Shown here: one piece after another, positions 44,135 to 53,903 of the stretch
Position numbering within the stretch: position 1 is the stretch's first letter
Layout: the number at the start of each line of letters is the position of its first letter
Assembly: GCF_020991275.1 (NCBI RefSeq)
Contig: NZ_JAJLQY010000012.1
Coordinates: 62,001-126,000, forward strand
From: Actinocorallia sp. API 0066
Lineage (GTDB): Bacteria > Actinomycetota > Actinomycetes > Streptosporangiales > Streptosporangiaceae
DNA: 64,000 nt
Direction of reading: 5' to 3'
Translations under genes and position numbers: made by a program
The notes under the pieces: model-generated
Database searches by the model: none
Told to the model about the DNA's origin: nothing
The model's input: the letters and a program-made list of their open reading frames with translations, nothing else

Positions 44135-45067
44135 CTATGCCAGCGATCCCAGCGAGACGCCAGCTTCGTCGAACGCCTTTTTGACCCGTTCGCGTAGTTC
44201 GCGGGCCACCGGGCCCTGCTGGTTCGGCGCCGTCTTGACCGTCACCCGGACGACCATCGCGTCGTTGGTGAGCGCCTGGACGCCCCACACCGTCGGCTCC
44301 TCCAGGATCGACGCCTGCCATTCCTTGTCGGAGGCGAGCTCGTCGGCGGCCTGCTGCATGAGGTCGCGGACCTGGTCGACGTCCTGGTCGGGCGCGACGG
44401 GGATGTCGAGCAGCGCCCTGCCCCAGTTCTGCGACTCGTTGCCGAGCCTGGTGATCTCTCCGTTGCGCACGTACCAGACGACCCCGTTGACGTCGCGCAG
44501 CCGGGTGATCCGCAGCGAGACGGCCTCGACGGTGCCCTTGGCGGTGCCGGTGTCCACCACGTCGCCGACGCCGTACTGGTCCTCCAGGAGCATGAACAGC
44601 CCGGCCAGGAGGTCCTTGATCGTGTTCTGCGCGCCGAAGCCGACGGCGGCGCCGACGACGGTGGCGCTGGCGAGGATCGGGGTCAGGTTCAGCCCCATCT
44701 CGCCGAGCACGGTGAACAGCGCGGTGCCGAAGATCACCACGGACGCGACGCTGCGCAATACCGAGCCGAGCGTCTCCATCCGCTGCCTGCGCCGCTCGTG
44801 CGCGAGCAGTTGGGTGCCCTCAAGCCGGTCGCGGAACCTTCCGGGCACCGCGCCGTTGGCCATCTGGCGGGTGATCCGGGTGATCGCCTTATGCACGAAG
44901 TGCCGGACGACGAGGGCGGCGACGAACGCCATGACGCCCCACATGAGCGCGGTCACGAGCCCGTCGAGCCAGGTGTGGAAGAACCTGGTGACCTCGTCGT
45001 TGTGCGAGACGTTCCAGACGGTCCGGCACGCGACACTCGGTTTCGGGTCGCAGACTTCGGCTGGCAT
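44135..45067 (-). CDS. Small-conductance mechanosensitive channel (MscS family)
   Basis: The protein has about 310 aa (ATG 45067 chosen; a GTG at 45121 would add an unlikely Pro/Gly N-terminus). It has three membrane segments (about 38-60, 95-115, 125-165), the last running into [26 protein letters not shown], the Gly/Ala-packed pore helix of MscS. The beta domain follows ([35 protein letters not shown]) and the cytoplasmic alpha/beta domain ends the protein. It releases solutes when turgor falls on osmotic downshift. The ribosome-binding site is weak. Confidence 0.92.
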   Translation of the reverse strand: MPAEVCDPKPSVACRTVWNVSHNDEVTRFFHTWLDGLVTALMWGVMAFVAALVVRHFVHKAITRITRQMANGAVPGRFRDRLEGTQLLAHERRRQRMETLGSVLRSVASVVIFGTALFTVLGEMGLNLTPILASATVVGAAVGFGAQNTIKDLLAGLFMLLEDQYGVGDVVDTGTAKGTVEAVSLRITRLRDVNGVVWYVRNGEITRLGNESQNWGRALLDIPVAPDQDVDQVRDLMQQAADELASDKEWQASILEEPTVWGVQALTNDAMVVRVTVKTAPNQQGPVARELRERVKKAFDEAGVSLGSLA

Positions 45068-45280
45068 CGGCTGGTCTTTGAAGAACAGAGGAGACCCTCC
45101 CCCTGGGTGGGCCGGCGGCACCGCCGTGGACGTGCGACTGGGACTTTCCGATCGTAGGGGACGGAACTGATCGGACCGTACACAGCCGCCGGGAGCTCGC
45201 GGCCTCGCCCCCGGGGGAGGGTCCCCTTTCGGCGGTACGTCGGCGCTCCCCCCTCCGGAAGGCCGCCGTCCACCTAGGGA

Positions 45281-45317
45281 GATTCACGACAATCGGGGCG
45301 AACAACTGTCGTGAATC
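45281..45317. promoter_or_regulatory. Perfect 11-bp inverted repeat in the interval upstream of the MscS gene
   Basis: GATTCACGACA (45281-45291) and TGTCGTGAATC (45307-45317) are exact inverted repeats, with 15 nt between. A second, smaller one (TCCCGA-GTTG-TCGGGA, 45333-45348) follows. It lies about 215 bp upstream of the MscS start, in the 359 bp of gene-free DNA before the next minus gene, and could be an operator or a terminator. Confidence 0.5.
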
Positions 45318-45426
45318 GGTGTTTCCTTGTTGTCCCGAGTTGTCGGGAGGTGTCGCGGACGGATTCCGCGGGGCCCGTGGCCACCGCGCCTGGTTCCCCG
45401 GTACCCGCGGAACCCGTCCGGGTCTG

Positions 45427-45708
45427 TTAGGGGGTCCTCGGTTCCAGGACCCGTGCCAGCTTCCTGGCCGCCGCGCCCGGATCGTCCACCCGGTGCAGCC
45501 GCTCACCCCAGCTCCACCAGAAGTAGGGCTCGCGCGACTCGGGCGACGGCGCGCACGTCACGTTCTCGGTGAGGCTCGCGGCGTCGGGGTTGACGACCCT
45601 CAGGAAGGCCGGCCCAGAACGGGTCCTGACCACCCGGGCGAGCAGCCCACGGGCCGCCAGCTCCCGGACGAGCCGCTCCAGATGGCCGATCCGCTCGTCT
45701 CCCGTCAC
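45427..45708 (-). CDS. Conserved hypothetical protein paired with the XRE-TPR regulator
   Basis: The product is 93 aa. GTG 45708 is chosen because GAGGAGG lies 8 nt upstream. The sequence VTGDERIGHLERLVRELAARGLLARVV, then a Trp-rich YFWWSWGERLHRVDD and ARKLARVL, is a small helical-beta protein commonly seen beside XRE genes in actinomycetes; I know no function. It is divergent from the XRE-TPR gene (343 bp apart), with operator-like repeats between. Confidence 0.75.
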   Translation of the reverse strand: MTGDERIGHLERLVRELAARGLLARVVRTRSGPAFLRVVNPDAASLTENVTCAPSPESREPYFWWSWGERLHRVDDPGAAARKLARVLEPRTP

Positions 45709-45809
45709 CGCGTGCACCTCCTCAGAAGAGTTCGAACTGTGACCGCGAAGCGAGAATTGCAAGTTCCACTGGTCCGGTCAAGGTGGGCTACCCGCCGGTT
45801 CGACCTGTC

Positions 45810-45855
45810 ATCCCCTTCTCGGGATGAGGATCCTTCTACTCGGGATGAGGATCCG
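45810..45855. promoter_or_regulatory. Direct and inverted repeats between divergent genes
   Basis: CTCGGGATGAGGATCC occurs twice, at 45819-45834 and 45840-45855, exactly 21 bp apart (two helical turns). TCATCCC at 45810-45816 is an inverted half-site to GGGATGA at 45822-45828. GTTCGAAC, an 8-bp palindrome, lies at 45730-45737. This looks like a regulator-binding cluster in the divergent promoter. Confidence 0.5.
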
Positions 45856-46050
45856 CTCTTTCTGGAAACGTTGTTGCTCCCGGTGCCGGACGGAATGCCC
45901 GCAGGTGGGTTGGCCGCCGATGGTCGCCGCCTTACGCTGCGTATGGATATCAATTACGAAACTGACCGAGAAAGCCGGTCGCCAGCGCTCGGGGGCGTGC
46001 ACAGTAGTGACGAAGCACACAACCGGCGAGTGGTGAGGAGGCCGGCACGG

Positions 46051-47673
46051 ATGGCAGAACCCCCCCGTAAGGAAGCCGACCGGGCGCGCTGGATCCGCGC
46101 GCAGGGTCTGGCCCGCGGCCTGGCCGTCACGCAGATCGCGGCGGAGATCGCGGAGCAGTGCGGACCCTTGTTCAGCACCAGCCGGATCAAGGCGCACCGG
46201 CTCGCGAACGGGGTGGCGCTGTCAGACGTGGTGGCCCAGATGCGGGCCCTCTACGAGCTGGACGGCAAGCCCCCGCCGAAGATCGGCGAGACGCTCCTTT
46301 CGGCCTACGAGAGCGGCTACAAACGACCAGGTCCGGAGTACATGCACTACCTGTGCCTGGTCTACCGCGTCGAACCCGGCGATCTCGGTTACCCGGGACC
46401 CTGCGTCTGCGGACGGACCCACGACCAGCGGCCCGGCGGCGCCCAGGTGGCGCAGGCACGGGACGACGCGGAGGCCCTCATCGGCTCGGTCATCGACCGG
46501 GCCTGGGTCGCGCGGCACCAGCTCGGTCAGGGCCTCCGCGGCGCCGAGGCGCCGGGGTCGATGGACCTAGGAGAGGAGGACGTCGTGCTTCGCCGGACGC
46601 TACTGCAGTTGCTGGCCGGAGCGGGCGTGGCCCTGGACGGCCAGTTCCTCGGGGCGGTGGACCAGCTCCGCAGGAAGATGGACGACACCCTCGTCAACGC
46701 GACGGTGTCGCCGACCATGCTCGATCAGTGGGAGGAGACGATCCTCGGGTACGGCCAGTCGTACCAGTCGACGCCCTCCCTGCGGATGCTCTGCGACGTG
46801 CTCCTCGACTTCAGCGAGGTGCGCAGGCTGTGCGACCAGCGCCAGCCGGTCGAGCTCCAGGAGCGGCTCTGCCGGATCGCCGCCCAGCTGTCCGGGATCT
46901 CCGGGCTGATCATGATCAACCTGGGGGACCACAGGCTCGCCCGCTCGTTCTTCCGCACCGCCCGCACCGCCGCCGACGAGACCGGGGACCGGGGCCTGCG
47001 CGCCTGGGTCACCGTCCGGGAGTCGCTGCTCCCGCTCTACTACGGCGACCCCCGCGAGGCGCTCCACCTGGCCCGCAAGGCCCAGGACCTCGCCGGGCGG
47101 AGCCCGAACGTCGCCGCCGCGATGGCACCCGCCGTCGAGGCGCGCGCGCTCGGGCAGCTCGCGCTGCGCGGCAGGTCGGACGCGGCGCCGACGGCACGGC
47201 GCGCCCTGGTGCGCGGCCGCGCGGTGTTCGAGCAGCTCAGCAAGACGCAGAAGAGCGACCTGGTCTTCGGGTTCACCGAGCGCCAGATGTCCTTCTACGA
47301 GGGCGACACGTTCACCAACCTCGGCGACCACACCAAGGGCGACGAGGTGCTGCGCGGCGCGCTGACGCTGTACGCGCCGACCGAGATCATCGACCGGACG
47401 CTGGTCAAGCTGGACCGGGCGCACTGCTCGATCCACGCGGGCCAGGCCGACCAGGCGGCCATGCGCGCCAAGGAGGCGATCATGGAGCTCGACCCCGAGC
47501 ACCGCTCCGACATCCTCATGCACCGCGCCCGCCAGCTCGCGGCCGCCGCGTTCCAGCAGTTCGGCGACTACGCCGAGCTGCGCGACCTCAGGGAGACCCT
47601 GGCGACGATCCCGTCGGTCCAGAGCCCCATGAACCCGGGGGAGCCGCCCGCGCCCCCCACGGACCGGGCCTGA
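46051..47673 (+). CDS. XRE family regulator with TPR-like C-terminal domain
   Basis: The product is 540 aa from ATG 46051 (GAGGAGG 10 nt upstream). An N-terminal helical DNA-binding region (about 10-125) has WIRAQGLARGLAVTQIAAEI and a second segment LLSAYESGYKRPGPEYMHYLCLVYRVEPGDLGYPGPCVCGR, the helix-turn-helix core. The C-terminal 350 residues are helical with TPR-like repeats, as in large Streptomyces regulators that sense peptides or other ligands. No enzyme domain is visible. The divergent small gene is its usual partner; a GNAT gene follows 4 bp later. Confidence 0.85.
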   Translation: MAEPPRKEADRARWIRAQGLARGLAVTQIAAEIAEQCGPLFSTSRIKAHRLANGVALSDVVAQMRALYELDGKPPPKIGETLLSAYESGYKRPGPEYMHYLCLVYRVEPGDLGYPGPCVCGRTHDQRPGGAQVAQARDDAEALIGSVIDRAWVARHQLGQGLRGAEAPGSMDLGEEDVVLRRTLLQLLAGAGVALDGQFLGAVDQLRRKMDDTLVNATVSPTMLDQWEETILGYGQSYQSTPSLRMLCDVLLDFSEVRRLCDQRQPVELQERLCRIAAQLSGISGLIMINLGDHRLARSFFRTARTAADETGDRGLRAWVTVRESLLPLYYGDPREALHLARKAQDLAGRSPNVAAAMAPAVEARALGQLALRGRSDAAPTARRALVRGRAVFEQLSKTQKSDLVFGFTERQMSFYEGDTFTNLGDHTKGDEVLRGALTLYAPTEIIDRTLVKLDRAHCSIHAGQADQAAMRAKEAIMELDPEHRSDILMHRARQLAAAAFQQFGDYAELRDLRETLATIPSVQSPMNPGEPPAPPTDRA

Positions 47674-47677
47674 TCCC

Positions 47678-48220
47678 GTGGCGGCTATCGGGAGCGGCGC
47701 CAGGACACTCGTCCGGCGCCCGGCCGCCACGCCCGAGTGGACGTTCGGGGACCTCCACATCCGCCGGTACCGTCCGGCGGACCACAGGGCGGTGGTGTCG
47801 CTGCACCGCGAGGGCCTCGCCAGGATCGGGCTGCGGCCCGGCGACGGCGTCTACTACGAGGACGACCTGTTCATGCTGGAGCGGATCTACCTGGAGGACG
47901 GCAGGGGGGAGTTCCTGGTCGGCGTCCTCCCGGACGGCGAGCCCGTCGCGATGGGCGGGCTGCGCAGGGTGGACGAGCAGACCGGGGAGATGGTCCGGCT
48001 GCGCGTCCGGCACGACCTGCACCGGCACGGGTACGGGGCGGCGCTGCTCCAGGCGCTGGAGGAGCGCGCGCTCGACCTCGGCTACCCACGGCTCACCGGC
48101 GACACCACCGAGCTGCAGGGGCCCGCGCTGGAGCTGTACCGCGCCTTCGGGTGGGTGGAGCTGCGGCGTGAGCTGATCAACGGCATCGTCAACATCTACG
48201 GCGAGAAGAAGCTGCTGTAG
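47678..48220 (+). CDS. GNAT family N-acetyltransferase
   Basis: The product is 180 aa from GTG 47678, 4 bp after the XRE-TPR stop, so the two are likely co-transcribed and coupled. The GNAT fold shows IRRYRPADHRAVVSLHREGL, MVRLRVRHDLHRHGYGAALLQALEERA (acetyl-CoA motif RxxHGYGAAL) and GDTTELQGPALELYRAFGW. The acetylated substrate is unknown. Given the pairing, it may modify a ligand or a protein in the same regulatory pathway. Confidence 0.85.
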   Translation: MAAIGSGARTLVRRPAATPEWTFGDLHIRRYRPADHRAVVSLHREGLARIGLRPGDGVYYEDDLFMLERIYLEDGRGEFLVGVLPDGEPVAMGGLRRVDEQTGEMVRLRVRHDLHRHGYGAALLQALEERALDLGYPRLTGDTTELQGPALELYRAFGWVELRRELINGIVNIYGEKKLL

Positions 48221-48226
48221 CGGGGG

Positions 48227-48255
48227 CCGGGCGGGGAAGCGAGCACCCCGCCCGG
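48227..48255. terminator. Bidirectional hairpin terminator
   Basis: CCGGGCGGGG (48227-48236) pairs perfectly with CCCCGCCCGG (48246-48255) over a 9-nt loop. It sits between the stops of the convergent GNAT and prolyl oligopeptidase genes. Confidence 0.7.
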
Positions 48256-48265
48256 ACCACCCCGG

Positions 48266-50326
48266 CTACTCCAGGACGAGCCCCGTCTGGGCCGCCATGA
48301 ACGACATCGTGTCCACCGACAGGTCGACGCTGCGGCTCACCGCGCGGGCCCCGTGCCCGACCTCCGCCTCGTTGCGCAGCAGGATCGGCCCGCCCCGCGC
48401 GTGCTGGAGCGCGGCGCACATCTTGCGCGCGTGCAGCGGGTCCACCCGGGTGTCGCTCTCGAAGACGGTGAAGAGCACCGCCGGGTAGGAGACGTCCGGC
48501 TTCACGTGGTGGTAGGGCGAGTACGACAGCAGCCAGCCGAGCTCCTCGGGCACCTCGGCGCTGCCGTACTCGACGTTCCAGGTCTGGCCGAGCCCGAATC
48601 TCTCGTACCGCACCATGTCGAGCAGCGGCGCGGAGCACACGACCGCCCTGTACAGCTCGGGACGCTGGGTGAGGGCCGCGCCGACGAGCAGGCCGCCGTT
48701 GGAGCCGCCCGAGATCGCGAGCTGGTCCGCCGTCGTCCAGCCGTCGGCGATGAGGCGTTCGGCCGCCGCGTGGAAGTCGTCGAACACGTTCTGCTTGTGT
48801 TCGAGCATGCCCGCCCGGTGCCACTCCTCGCCCTCCTCGGAGCCGCCGCGCAGGTTGGCGATCGCGTAGACGCCGCCCGCCTCCACCCAGGCGAGGATGC
48901 CCGCCGAGTACGCGGGCGTGAGGGAGATGTTGAAGCCGCCGTACCCGTACAGGATCGTGGGCTTCGGGCCGCCTTCGAGGCTGCCCAGGACGAGCATCCT
49001 TACCGTCGTCCCGTCCTTGGACGTGTAAGCGATCTGCCTCGCTTCCACCGGAGGCACCTCGACGGATCCGGGAGGCGCCGCCCACAGGGACGTCTCACCC
49101 GTCCTGGCGTCGTAGTGCTGGATGCTCCCGGGCGTCACGTTGTCGGTGTAGCCGAACCACGCCTCGTGCCCGCCCTCCGGCCGCTCGACGATCCCGCCGA
49201 TCGAGCCGAGTCCCGGCAGCGGGACCGCGCCGATCCGCTCGCCCGTGGCCAGGTCGTGCACGGTGATCTCGCTGATCGCGTGCCGCGTCCACCCGGCGAG
49301 CAGGACGGGCGTGTCCAGCTCGTCCAGGATCGCGAAGTCGCTGAGGACGGCCTCGGGGTCCTCGGGCAGGAGGTCGCGCCAGCGCTCGGGGGCGAGGTCG
49401 GTGGGGTCGGCGACGGCGAGGCGGCCGCGCGGGGCGGCCAGGTCGGTGAAGACGTAGGCGCGGCCGTCGCGGGCGAACCGGACGCCCGTCTGGGCGTCGA
49501 GGCCGACCTGGACGGGCACCAGCTCCGGCGTCTCCAGGTCGCCCGAGGACAGGTCGGCGTACCACAGGTCGTTGCGCGGCGCGGTGCCACGGGACGCGCT
49601 CACCGTCAGCCACCTGCCGTCGCGGCTCACCCCGACGCCGTAGTACTCGGTCTTCTCCCGGCCCGCGCCGAAGATCAGGACGTCGTCGGCGTCGGGGTCG
49701 GTGCCCAGGCGGTGCAGATAGACACGGCGGTGGTACTGGTCCTCGCCCTCGGGGACCTCGTCCTTGGGGAGCCTGCGCACGTAGTAGAACGCCTCGCCTC
49801 CCGGCAGCCAGGCCACCGCCGAGTACCGGCACCTGTCGATCGGGCCCTCGACCGTCTCCCCGGTGGCGACGTCCATGATCGACAGCCGGGACTCCTCGTC
49901 GCCGCCGACCGACAACTGGAAGGCGAGCAGCCTGCCTTCCTTGTCCGGCTGCCAGGAGTCAAGGGTGGTCTTCCCGGACGCGTCGAGGGCGATCGGGTCG
50001 ATCAGGGCGCGCTCGGAACCGTCGGGATCGATGGTGTAGAGCACCGACATCTCCTGGTCGGCGGCCCTGCGCATGAAGAACCGCCGCTCGCCCCGCCAGA
50101 TCGGGGACGAGACGTTGCCCGCGCCGAGCAGCTCGGTGATCCGGGCGCGCAGCCGCTCCCGGCCGGGCAGGCCGTCGACCTCGGCGTGGAAGAGCGCGTC
50201 CTGGGCGGCGAGCCACTCCTTGGTCTGCGCGCTGTGCGGGTCCTCCAGCCAGCGGTAGGGGTCGGCGACCCGGTGCCCGTGAATCTCCTCGACGATGTCC
50301 TGACGCTGTGCCACCGGATAGTCCAT
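48266..50326 (-). CDS. Prolyl oligopeptidase (family S9A)
   Basis: The product is 686 aa, ATG 50326. The N-terminal beta-propeller (about 60-400) begins with [21 protein letters not shown], the typical S9A start, and the C-terminal alpha/beta hydrolase has the nucleophile in SGGSNGG (Ser542), Asp in ESDTRVDP and His in EVGHGA. It has no signal peptide, so it should be cytosolic and cleave short peptides after proline. Upstream is a 276-bp stretch shared with the divergent HNH gene. Confidence 0.94.
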   Translation of the reverse strand: MDYPVAQRQDIVEEIHGHRVADPYRWLEDPHSAQTKEWLAAQDALFHAEVDGLPGRERLRARITELLGAGNVSSPIWRGERRFFMRRAADQEMSVLYTIDPDGSERALIDPIALDASGKTTLDSWQPDKEGRLLAFQLSVGGDEESRLSIMDVATGETVEGPIDRCRYSAVAWLPGGEAFYYVRRLPKDEVPEGEDQYHRRVYLHRLGTDPDADDVLIFGAGREKTEYYGVGVSRDGRWLTVSASRGTAPRNDLWYADLSSGDLETPELVPVQVGLDAQTGVRFARDGRAYVFTDLAAPRGRLAVADPTDLAPERWRDLLPEDPEAVLSDFAILDELDTPVLLAGWTRHAISEITVHDLATGERIGAVPLPGLGSIGGIVERPEGGHEAWFGYTDNVTPGSIQHYDARTGETSLWAAPPGSVEVPPVEARQIAYTSKDGTTVRMLVLGSLEGGPKPTILYGYGGFNISLTPAYSAGILAWVEAGGVYAIANLRGGSEEGEEWHRAGMLEHKQNVFDDFHAAAERLIADGWTTADQLAISGGSNGGLLVGAALTQRPELYRAVVCSAPLLDMVRYERFGLGQTWNVEYGSAEVPEELGWLLSYSPYHHVKPDVSYPAVLFTVFESDTRVDPLHARKMCAALQHARGGPILLRNEAEVGHGARAVSRSVDLSVDTMSFMAAQTGLVLE

Positions 50327-50602
50327 GTGGATCAGCCTACGGCCAGGACCGCCAGGACTGCGGTCGCCCGGATCTGGGCATAAAGGGGTAGCGCGAACCG
50401 CTTCCCATTGGTCACACTGTTGACAACTTGGGGTTGACTCATCGCCCACAGAGGAGGTCCTCGTGGCGGGTGCGACAGATTCGGCCGAGCCAGGGGCCCG
50501 GCCACGGCACACCAGACCGGGTGTGCCGGACATGCCGGGCATTCCAGGTGATCAGGATCGGTGGTACAACGGCGGTACGCGGGTAAGGGTGGAGGTCGGC
50601 TG

Positions 50603-51112
50603 ATGCGCCAGGTCCTCCTCCTCAACGCCACCTACGAACCGCTCACCACGCTCCCGCTGCGACGGGCCGTCTGTCTTGTGCTCCGGGAGAAGGCCGAGGT
50701 CGTCCACCATGACTCCTCCGGCGCCCACGTCAGGTCGGCGAGCACGTCCATGCAGGTGCCGTCGGTGATCCGGCTGCGCCGGTACGTGCGCATCCCGTTC
50801 CGGACCAGGATCCCGCTGACGCGGGCCGCCCTCATGCGGCGCGACAACTACCGCTGCGTCTACTGCGGCAAGAAGGCCGAGACCATCGACCACGTGCTGC
50901 CGCGCTCCCGTGGCGGCAAGCACGCCTGGGAGAACTGCGTCGCGTCCTGCACCCCCTGCAACCACCGCAAGGCCGACCGTCTCCTTGAGGAGCTCGGCTG
51001 GTCCCTCGACATCCCCCCCGCCGTCCCCCGAGGCGCCCACTGGCGCCTCATCGGCCTGATCAGTGACGGCGACCCCCAGTGGGCCGCCTACGTCACCGAG
51101 CCTGCCGCCTAA
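50603..51112 (+). CDS. HNH endonuclease family protein
   Basis: The product is 169 aa, ATG 50603 with GTGGAGG upstream. It starts MRQVLLLNATYEPLTTLPLRRAV, the conserved N-terminus of a widespread actinobacterial HNH group. The zinc-binding HNH core is YRCVYCGKKAETIDHVLPRSRGG...ENCVASCTPCNHRKADR (two CxxC pairs; catalytic His in IDHV). No cognate toxin-antitoxin, restriction or phage gene adjoins it, so its biological role is unclear; nuclease activity is inferred from the motif only. Confidence 0.9.
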   Translation: MRQVLLLNATYEPLTTLPLRRAVCLVLREKAEVVHHDSSGAHVRSASTSMQVPSVIRLRRYVRIPFRTRIPLTRAALMRRDNYRCVYCGKKAETIDHVLPRSRGGKHAWENCVASCTPCNHRKADRLLEELGWSLDIPPAVPRGAHWRLIGLISDGDPQWAAYVTEPAA

Positions 51113-51185
51113 TCCCCCAGTCCTCGGGCTGACCCGGGCCGTCGCCTCGTGCGGCGGCCCGCTTCCGTTACCTACACTCGGGGTC

Positions 51186-51404
51186 ATGCCTCGTTATGAC
51201 TACCGGTGCCGCTCGTGCGGCGACACGTTCGAGCTGTCCCGGCCGATGGCGGAGTCGTCCGCGCCGGCAAGCTGCCCCCAGGGCCACGCGGACACGGTGA
51301 AGCTCCTGTCCACGGTGGCCGTCACGGGCGGCGCGTCGGCCCCCGTCCAGCGCCCCTCGGGTGGCGGCGGCGGAGGCTGTTGCGGAGGCGGCTGCTGCGG
51401 CTGA
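51186..51404 (+). CDS. FmdB-type zinc ribbon protein
   Basis: The product is 72 aa, ATG 51186. The zinc ribbon is MPRYDYRCRSCGDTFELSRPM, with CxxC, then CPQGH. The C-terminus is a Gly/Cys tail (GGCCGGGCCG), which might bind more metal. FmdB-like proteins are small, widespread and of unsettled function. It lies about 70 bp after the HNH gene and 34 bp before the NTF2-like gene. Confidence 0.88.
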   Translation: MPRYDYRCRSCGDTFELSRPMAESSAPASCPQGHADTVKLLSTVAVTGGASAPVQRPSGGGGGGCCGGGCCG

Positions 51405-51438
51405 CCCCCGCCCGCCAGGGCGCGGCGGCGATGGCCGA

Positions 51439-51870
51439 ATGAGCATGGTCATGCGGGAGCAGCTGCTCAAGCTCATCGAGATCCACCACTCGTCGCTGGA
51501 GGCGGGCGACCCCGCCACGTCGGCGAGCATCTTCACCGACGACCTCGTCGCCGTGCTGCCGACCGGCACGGTGCACGGCGCCGACGGCATCCTGGGCGTC
51601 CTCCAGGCGTTCGCCACCGCGTTCCCCGACCTCAAGGTCACCCAGCAGGCCGTCTGGGTCGAGGGCGACACCGCGATCGCCGAACTCGTCTTCAGCGGCA
51701 CCCACACCGGGCCGCTGGGCACCGCTGAGGGCGAGGTCCCGCCGACCGGCAAGTTCGTCACCTTCCCGCTGATCGACATCTTCGTGCTGCGCGGCGACAA
51801 GATCAGCGAGCACCGCGTCTACTGGGACAACGCGTCCTTCCTGGGCCAGCTCGGCCTGCTGGGGAGCTAG
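51439..51870 (+). CDS. NTF2-like (SnoaL/ketosteroid-isomerase fold) protein
   Basis: The product is 143 aa, ATG 51439. A cone-shaped NTF2 fold is indicated by helices at the start (LLKLIEIHHSSLEAGD), then FTDDLVAVLPTGTVHGADGI, FPDLKVTQQAVWVEGDTAIAELVFSGTHTG and VTFPLIDIFVLRGDKISEHRVYWD. SnoaL-like members include polyketide cyclases, isomerases and proteins of no known activity; no polyketide genes are near. The ribosome-binding site is weak. It is followed by a strong terminator. Confidence 0.85.
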   Translation: MSMVMREQLLKLIEIHHSSLEAGDPATSASIFTDDLVAVLPTGTVHGADGILGVLQAFATAFPDLKVTQQAVWVEGDTAIAELVFSGTHTGPLGTAEGEVPPTGKFVTFPLIDIFVLRGDKISEHRVYWDNASFLGQLGLLGS

Positions 51871-51918
51871 CCCTGACGGCTCGTCCCCGAAGAAGTCCCC
51901 AGCCGTCTCCGGACGGCT

Positions 51919-51952
51919 CAGGGCCGCTCTCCCACCCGGGAGAGCGGCCCTG
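51919..51952. terminator. Bidirectional hairpin terminator with T-tract
   Basis: A perfect 15-bp stem (CAGGGCCGCTCTCCC, 51919-51933) with loop ACCC pairs with 51938-51952 and is followed by GTCGTTTT on the plus strand. It lies between the convergent NTF2-like gene and ilvD. Confidence 0.9.
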
Positions 51953-52018
51953 GTCGTTTTCCCGGCCGACACCCGTGGCCGGGGCTCCTCGGTGCCGAGG
52001 GAGCCCCGGTGGGGTCGG

Positions 52019-53881
52019 TCAGCGGTGGAGCTGGCCGACGTCGCGGGAGGCGCCGGTGGAGGCCGACGTCGCCATGGCGGCGTACGCCTGGAGGGCGGCG
52101 CTGACCTTGCGCTGGCGGTCGCGGGGGCGGTAGCCGCCCAGGTCGTTCAGCAGGGCCTCGCGGCGCTCGGCGAGCTCCTCGTAGGAGACGTCGAGTTCCA
52201 GCACGCGGCGCGGGATGTCGATGACGACGCGGTCGCCGTCCTGGACCAGGGCGATCATGCCGCCCGCGGCCGCCTCGGGGGAGGCGTGGCCGATCGACAG
52301 GCCGCTGGTGCCGCCGGAGAAACGGCCGTCGGTGATCAGCGCGCACGCCTTGCCGAGGCCGCGGCCCTTCAGGAACGACGTCGGGTACAGCATCTCCTGC
52401 ATGCCGGGGCCGCCGCGCGGGCCCTCATAGCGGATGACGACGACGTCGCCCGCCTTGACCTTCTTGCCGAGGATGCCCTCGACGGCGTCCTCCTGCGACT
52501 CGAACACGACCGCCGGGCCGGAGAACGTCCACAGCTCCTCCTCGACGCCCGCGGTCTTCACGATCGCGCCGTCGGGGGCGATGTTGCCGTACAGGACCGC
52601 CAGGCCGCCGTCCTTGGTGTAGGCGTGCTCGGCCGAGCGGATGCAGCCCTCCGCCTCGTCCAGGTCCAGCGACTCCCAGCGGGTGTGCTGGCTGTAGCCC
52701 TCGGTGGTGCGGACCCCGCCGGGCGCCGCGTGGAACAGCTCCACCGCCTCCGGCTTGACGTTCGGGGACTTCACGTCCCAGGCGTCGAGGAACTCGCCGA
52801 GCGAGCCGCCGTGGATCGTGTGGACGTCCCGGTGCAGCAGGCCCGCCCGGTCCAGCTCGCCCAGCAGGCGGGGGATGCCGCCCGCCCGGTGCACGTCCTC
52901 GACGTGGTACTGCGAGGTGGCCGGGGCGACCTTGCAGACGCACGGGACGCGCCGGGACAGCTCGTCGATCTCCTTCAGCCCGAAGTCGACGCCCGCCTCA
53001 CGGGCCGCCGCCAGCAGGTGCAGGATCGTGTTGGTGGAGCCGCCCATGGCCACGTCCAGCGCCATCGCGTTCTCGAACGCGTCGCGGGTGGCGATGCTCA
53101 GCGGCAGCACGCTCTCGTCGTCCTGCTCGTAGTAGCGCCGGGTGATCTCCACGACGGTCCGCCCGGCCCGCTGGAACAGCTCCTTGCGGGCGAAGTGGGT
53201 GGCCAGCGTGGTGCCGTTGCCCGGCAGCGACAGGCCGATCGCCTCGGTGAGGCAGTTCATCGAGTTGGCGGTGAACATGCCCGAGCACGACCCGCAGGTC
53301 GGGCAGGCGTTCTCCTCCATCTCGTCCAGGTCCTCCTGGGAGACGGACTCGTCGGCCGCGGCGATCATCGGGTCGATGAGGTCGAGCTTGCGGACGGTGC
53401 GGGCGGCGCCGTCCACGACGGTGACCTTGCCCGCCTCCATCGGCCCGCCGGAGACGAAGACCGTGGGGATGTTCAGCCGCAGCGCGGCGAGCAGCATGCC
53501 GGGGGTGATCTTGTCGCAGTTGGACAGCGCGACGATCGCGTCGGCCCGGTGCGCCTCGACCATGTACTCGACGGCGTCGGCGATCAGCTCGCGGGACGGC
53601 AGCGAGTAGAGCATGCCGTCGTGGCCCATGGCGATGCCGTCGTCCACGGCGATCGTGTTGAACTCGCGCGGGATGCCGCCCGCCTCGCGCACCGCCTCGG
53701 CGACGACCTGGGCGACCTCGCGCAGGTGCACGTGGCCCGGCACGAACTGGGTGAAGCTGTTGGCGATCGCGATGATCGGCTTACCGAAGTCCTCGCGGGC
53801 GACGCCGGTGGCGCGCAGGAGCGCGCGGGCGCCCGCCATGTTGCGGCCATGAGTGACGGTGCGTGACCGGAGCGGAGGCAT
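52019..53881 (-). CDS. ilvD: Dihydroxy-acid dehydratase
   Basis: The product is 620 aa, ATG 53881, with GGGAGAG upstream. It dehydrates 2,3-dihydroxy acids to 2-oxo acids in valine, leucine and isoleucine synthesis. The Fe-S ligands and motifs are readable: [31 protein letters not shown] and GRFSGGTSG. Length is normal. It sits 22 bp downstream of the NERD gene on the same strand, although the two have no known link. ilvB/N/C are not in the window. Confidence 0.97.
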   Translation of the reverse strand: MPPLRSRTVTHGRNMAGARALLRATGVAREDFGKPIIAIANSFTQFVPGHVHLREVAQVVAEAVREAGGIPREFNTIAVDDGIAMGHDGMLYSLPSRELIADAVEYMVEAHRADAIVALSNCDKITPGMLLAALRLNIPTVFVSGGPMEAGKVTVVDGAARTVRKLDLIDPMIAAADESVSQEDLDEMEENACPTCGSCSGMFTANSMNCLTEAIGLSLPGNGTTLATHFARKELFQRAGRTVVEITRRYYEQDDESVLPLSIATRDAFENAMALDVAMGGSTNTILHLLAAAREAGVDFGLKEIDELSRRVPCVCKVAPATSQYHVEDVHRAGGIPRLLGELDRAGLLHRDVHTIHGGSLGEFLDAWDVKSPNVKPEAVELFHAAPGGVRTTEGYSQHTRWESLDLDEAEGCIRSAEHAYTKDGGLAVLYGNIAPDGAIVKTAGVEEELWTFSGPAVVFESQEDAVEGILGKKVKAGDVVVIRYEGPRGGPGMQEMLYPTSFLKGRGLGKACALITDGRFSGGTSGLSIGHASPEAAAGGMIALVQDGDRVVIDIPRRVLELDVSYEELAERREALLNDLGGYRPRDRQRKVSAALQAYAAMATSASTGASRDVGQLHR

Positions 53882-53903
53882 TGGGGACTCTCCCAACCGT
53901 GGA

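Noticed and set aside
50420-50445. TTGACA as a -35 box for the HNH gene
   Set aside because: No acceptable -10 lies 16-18 bp downstream.
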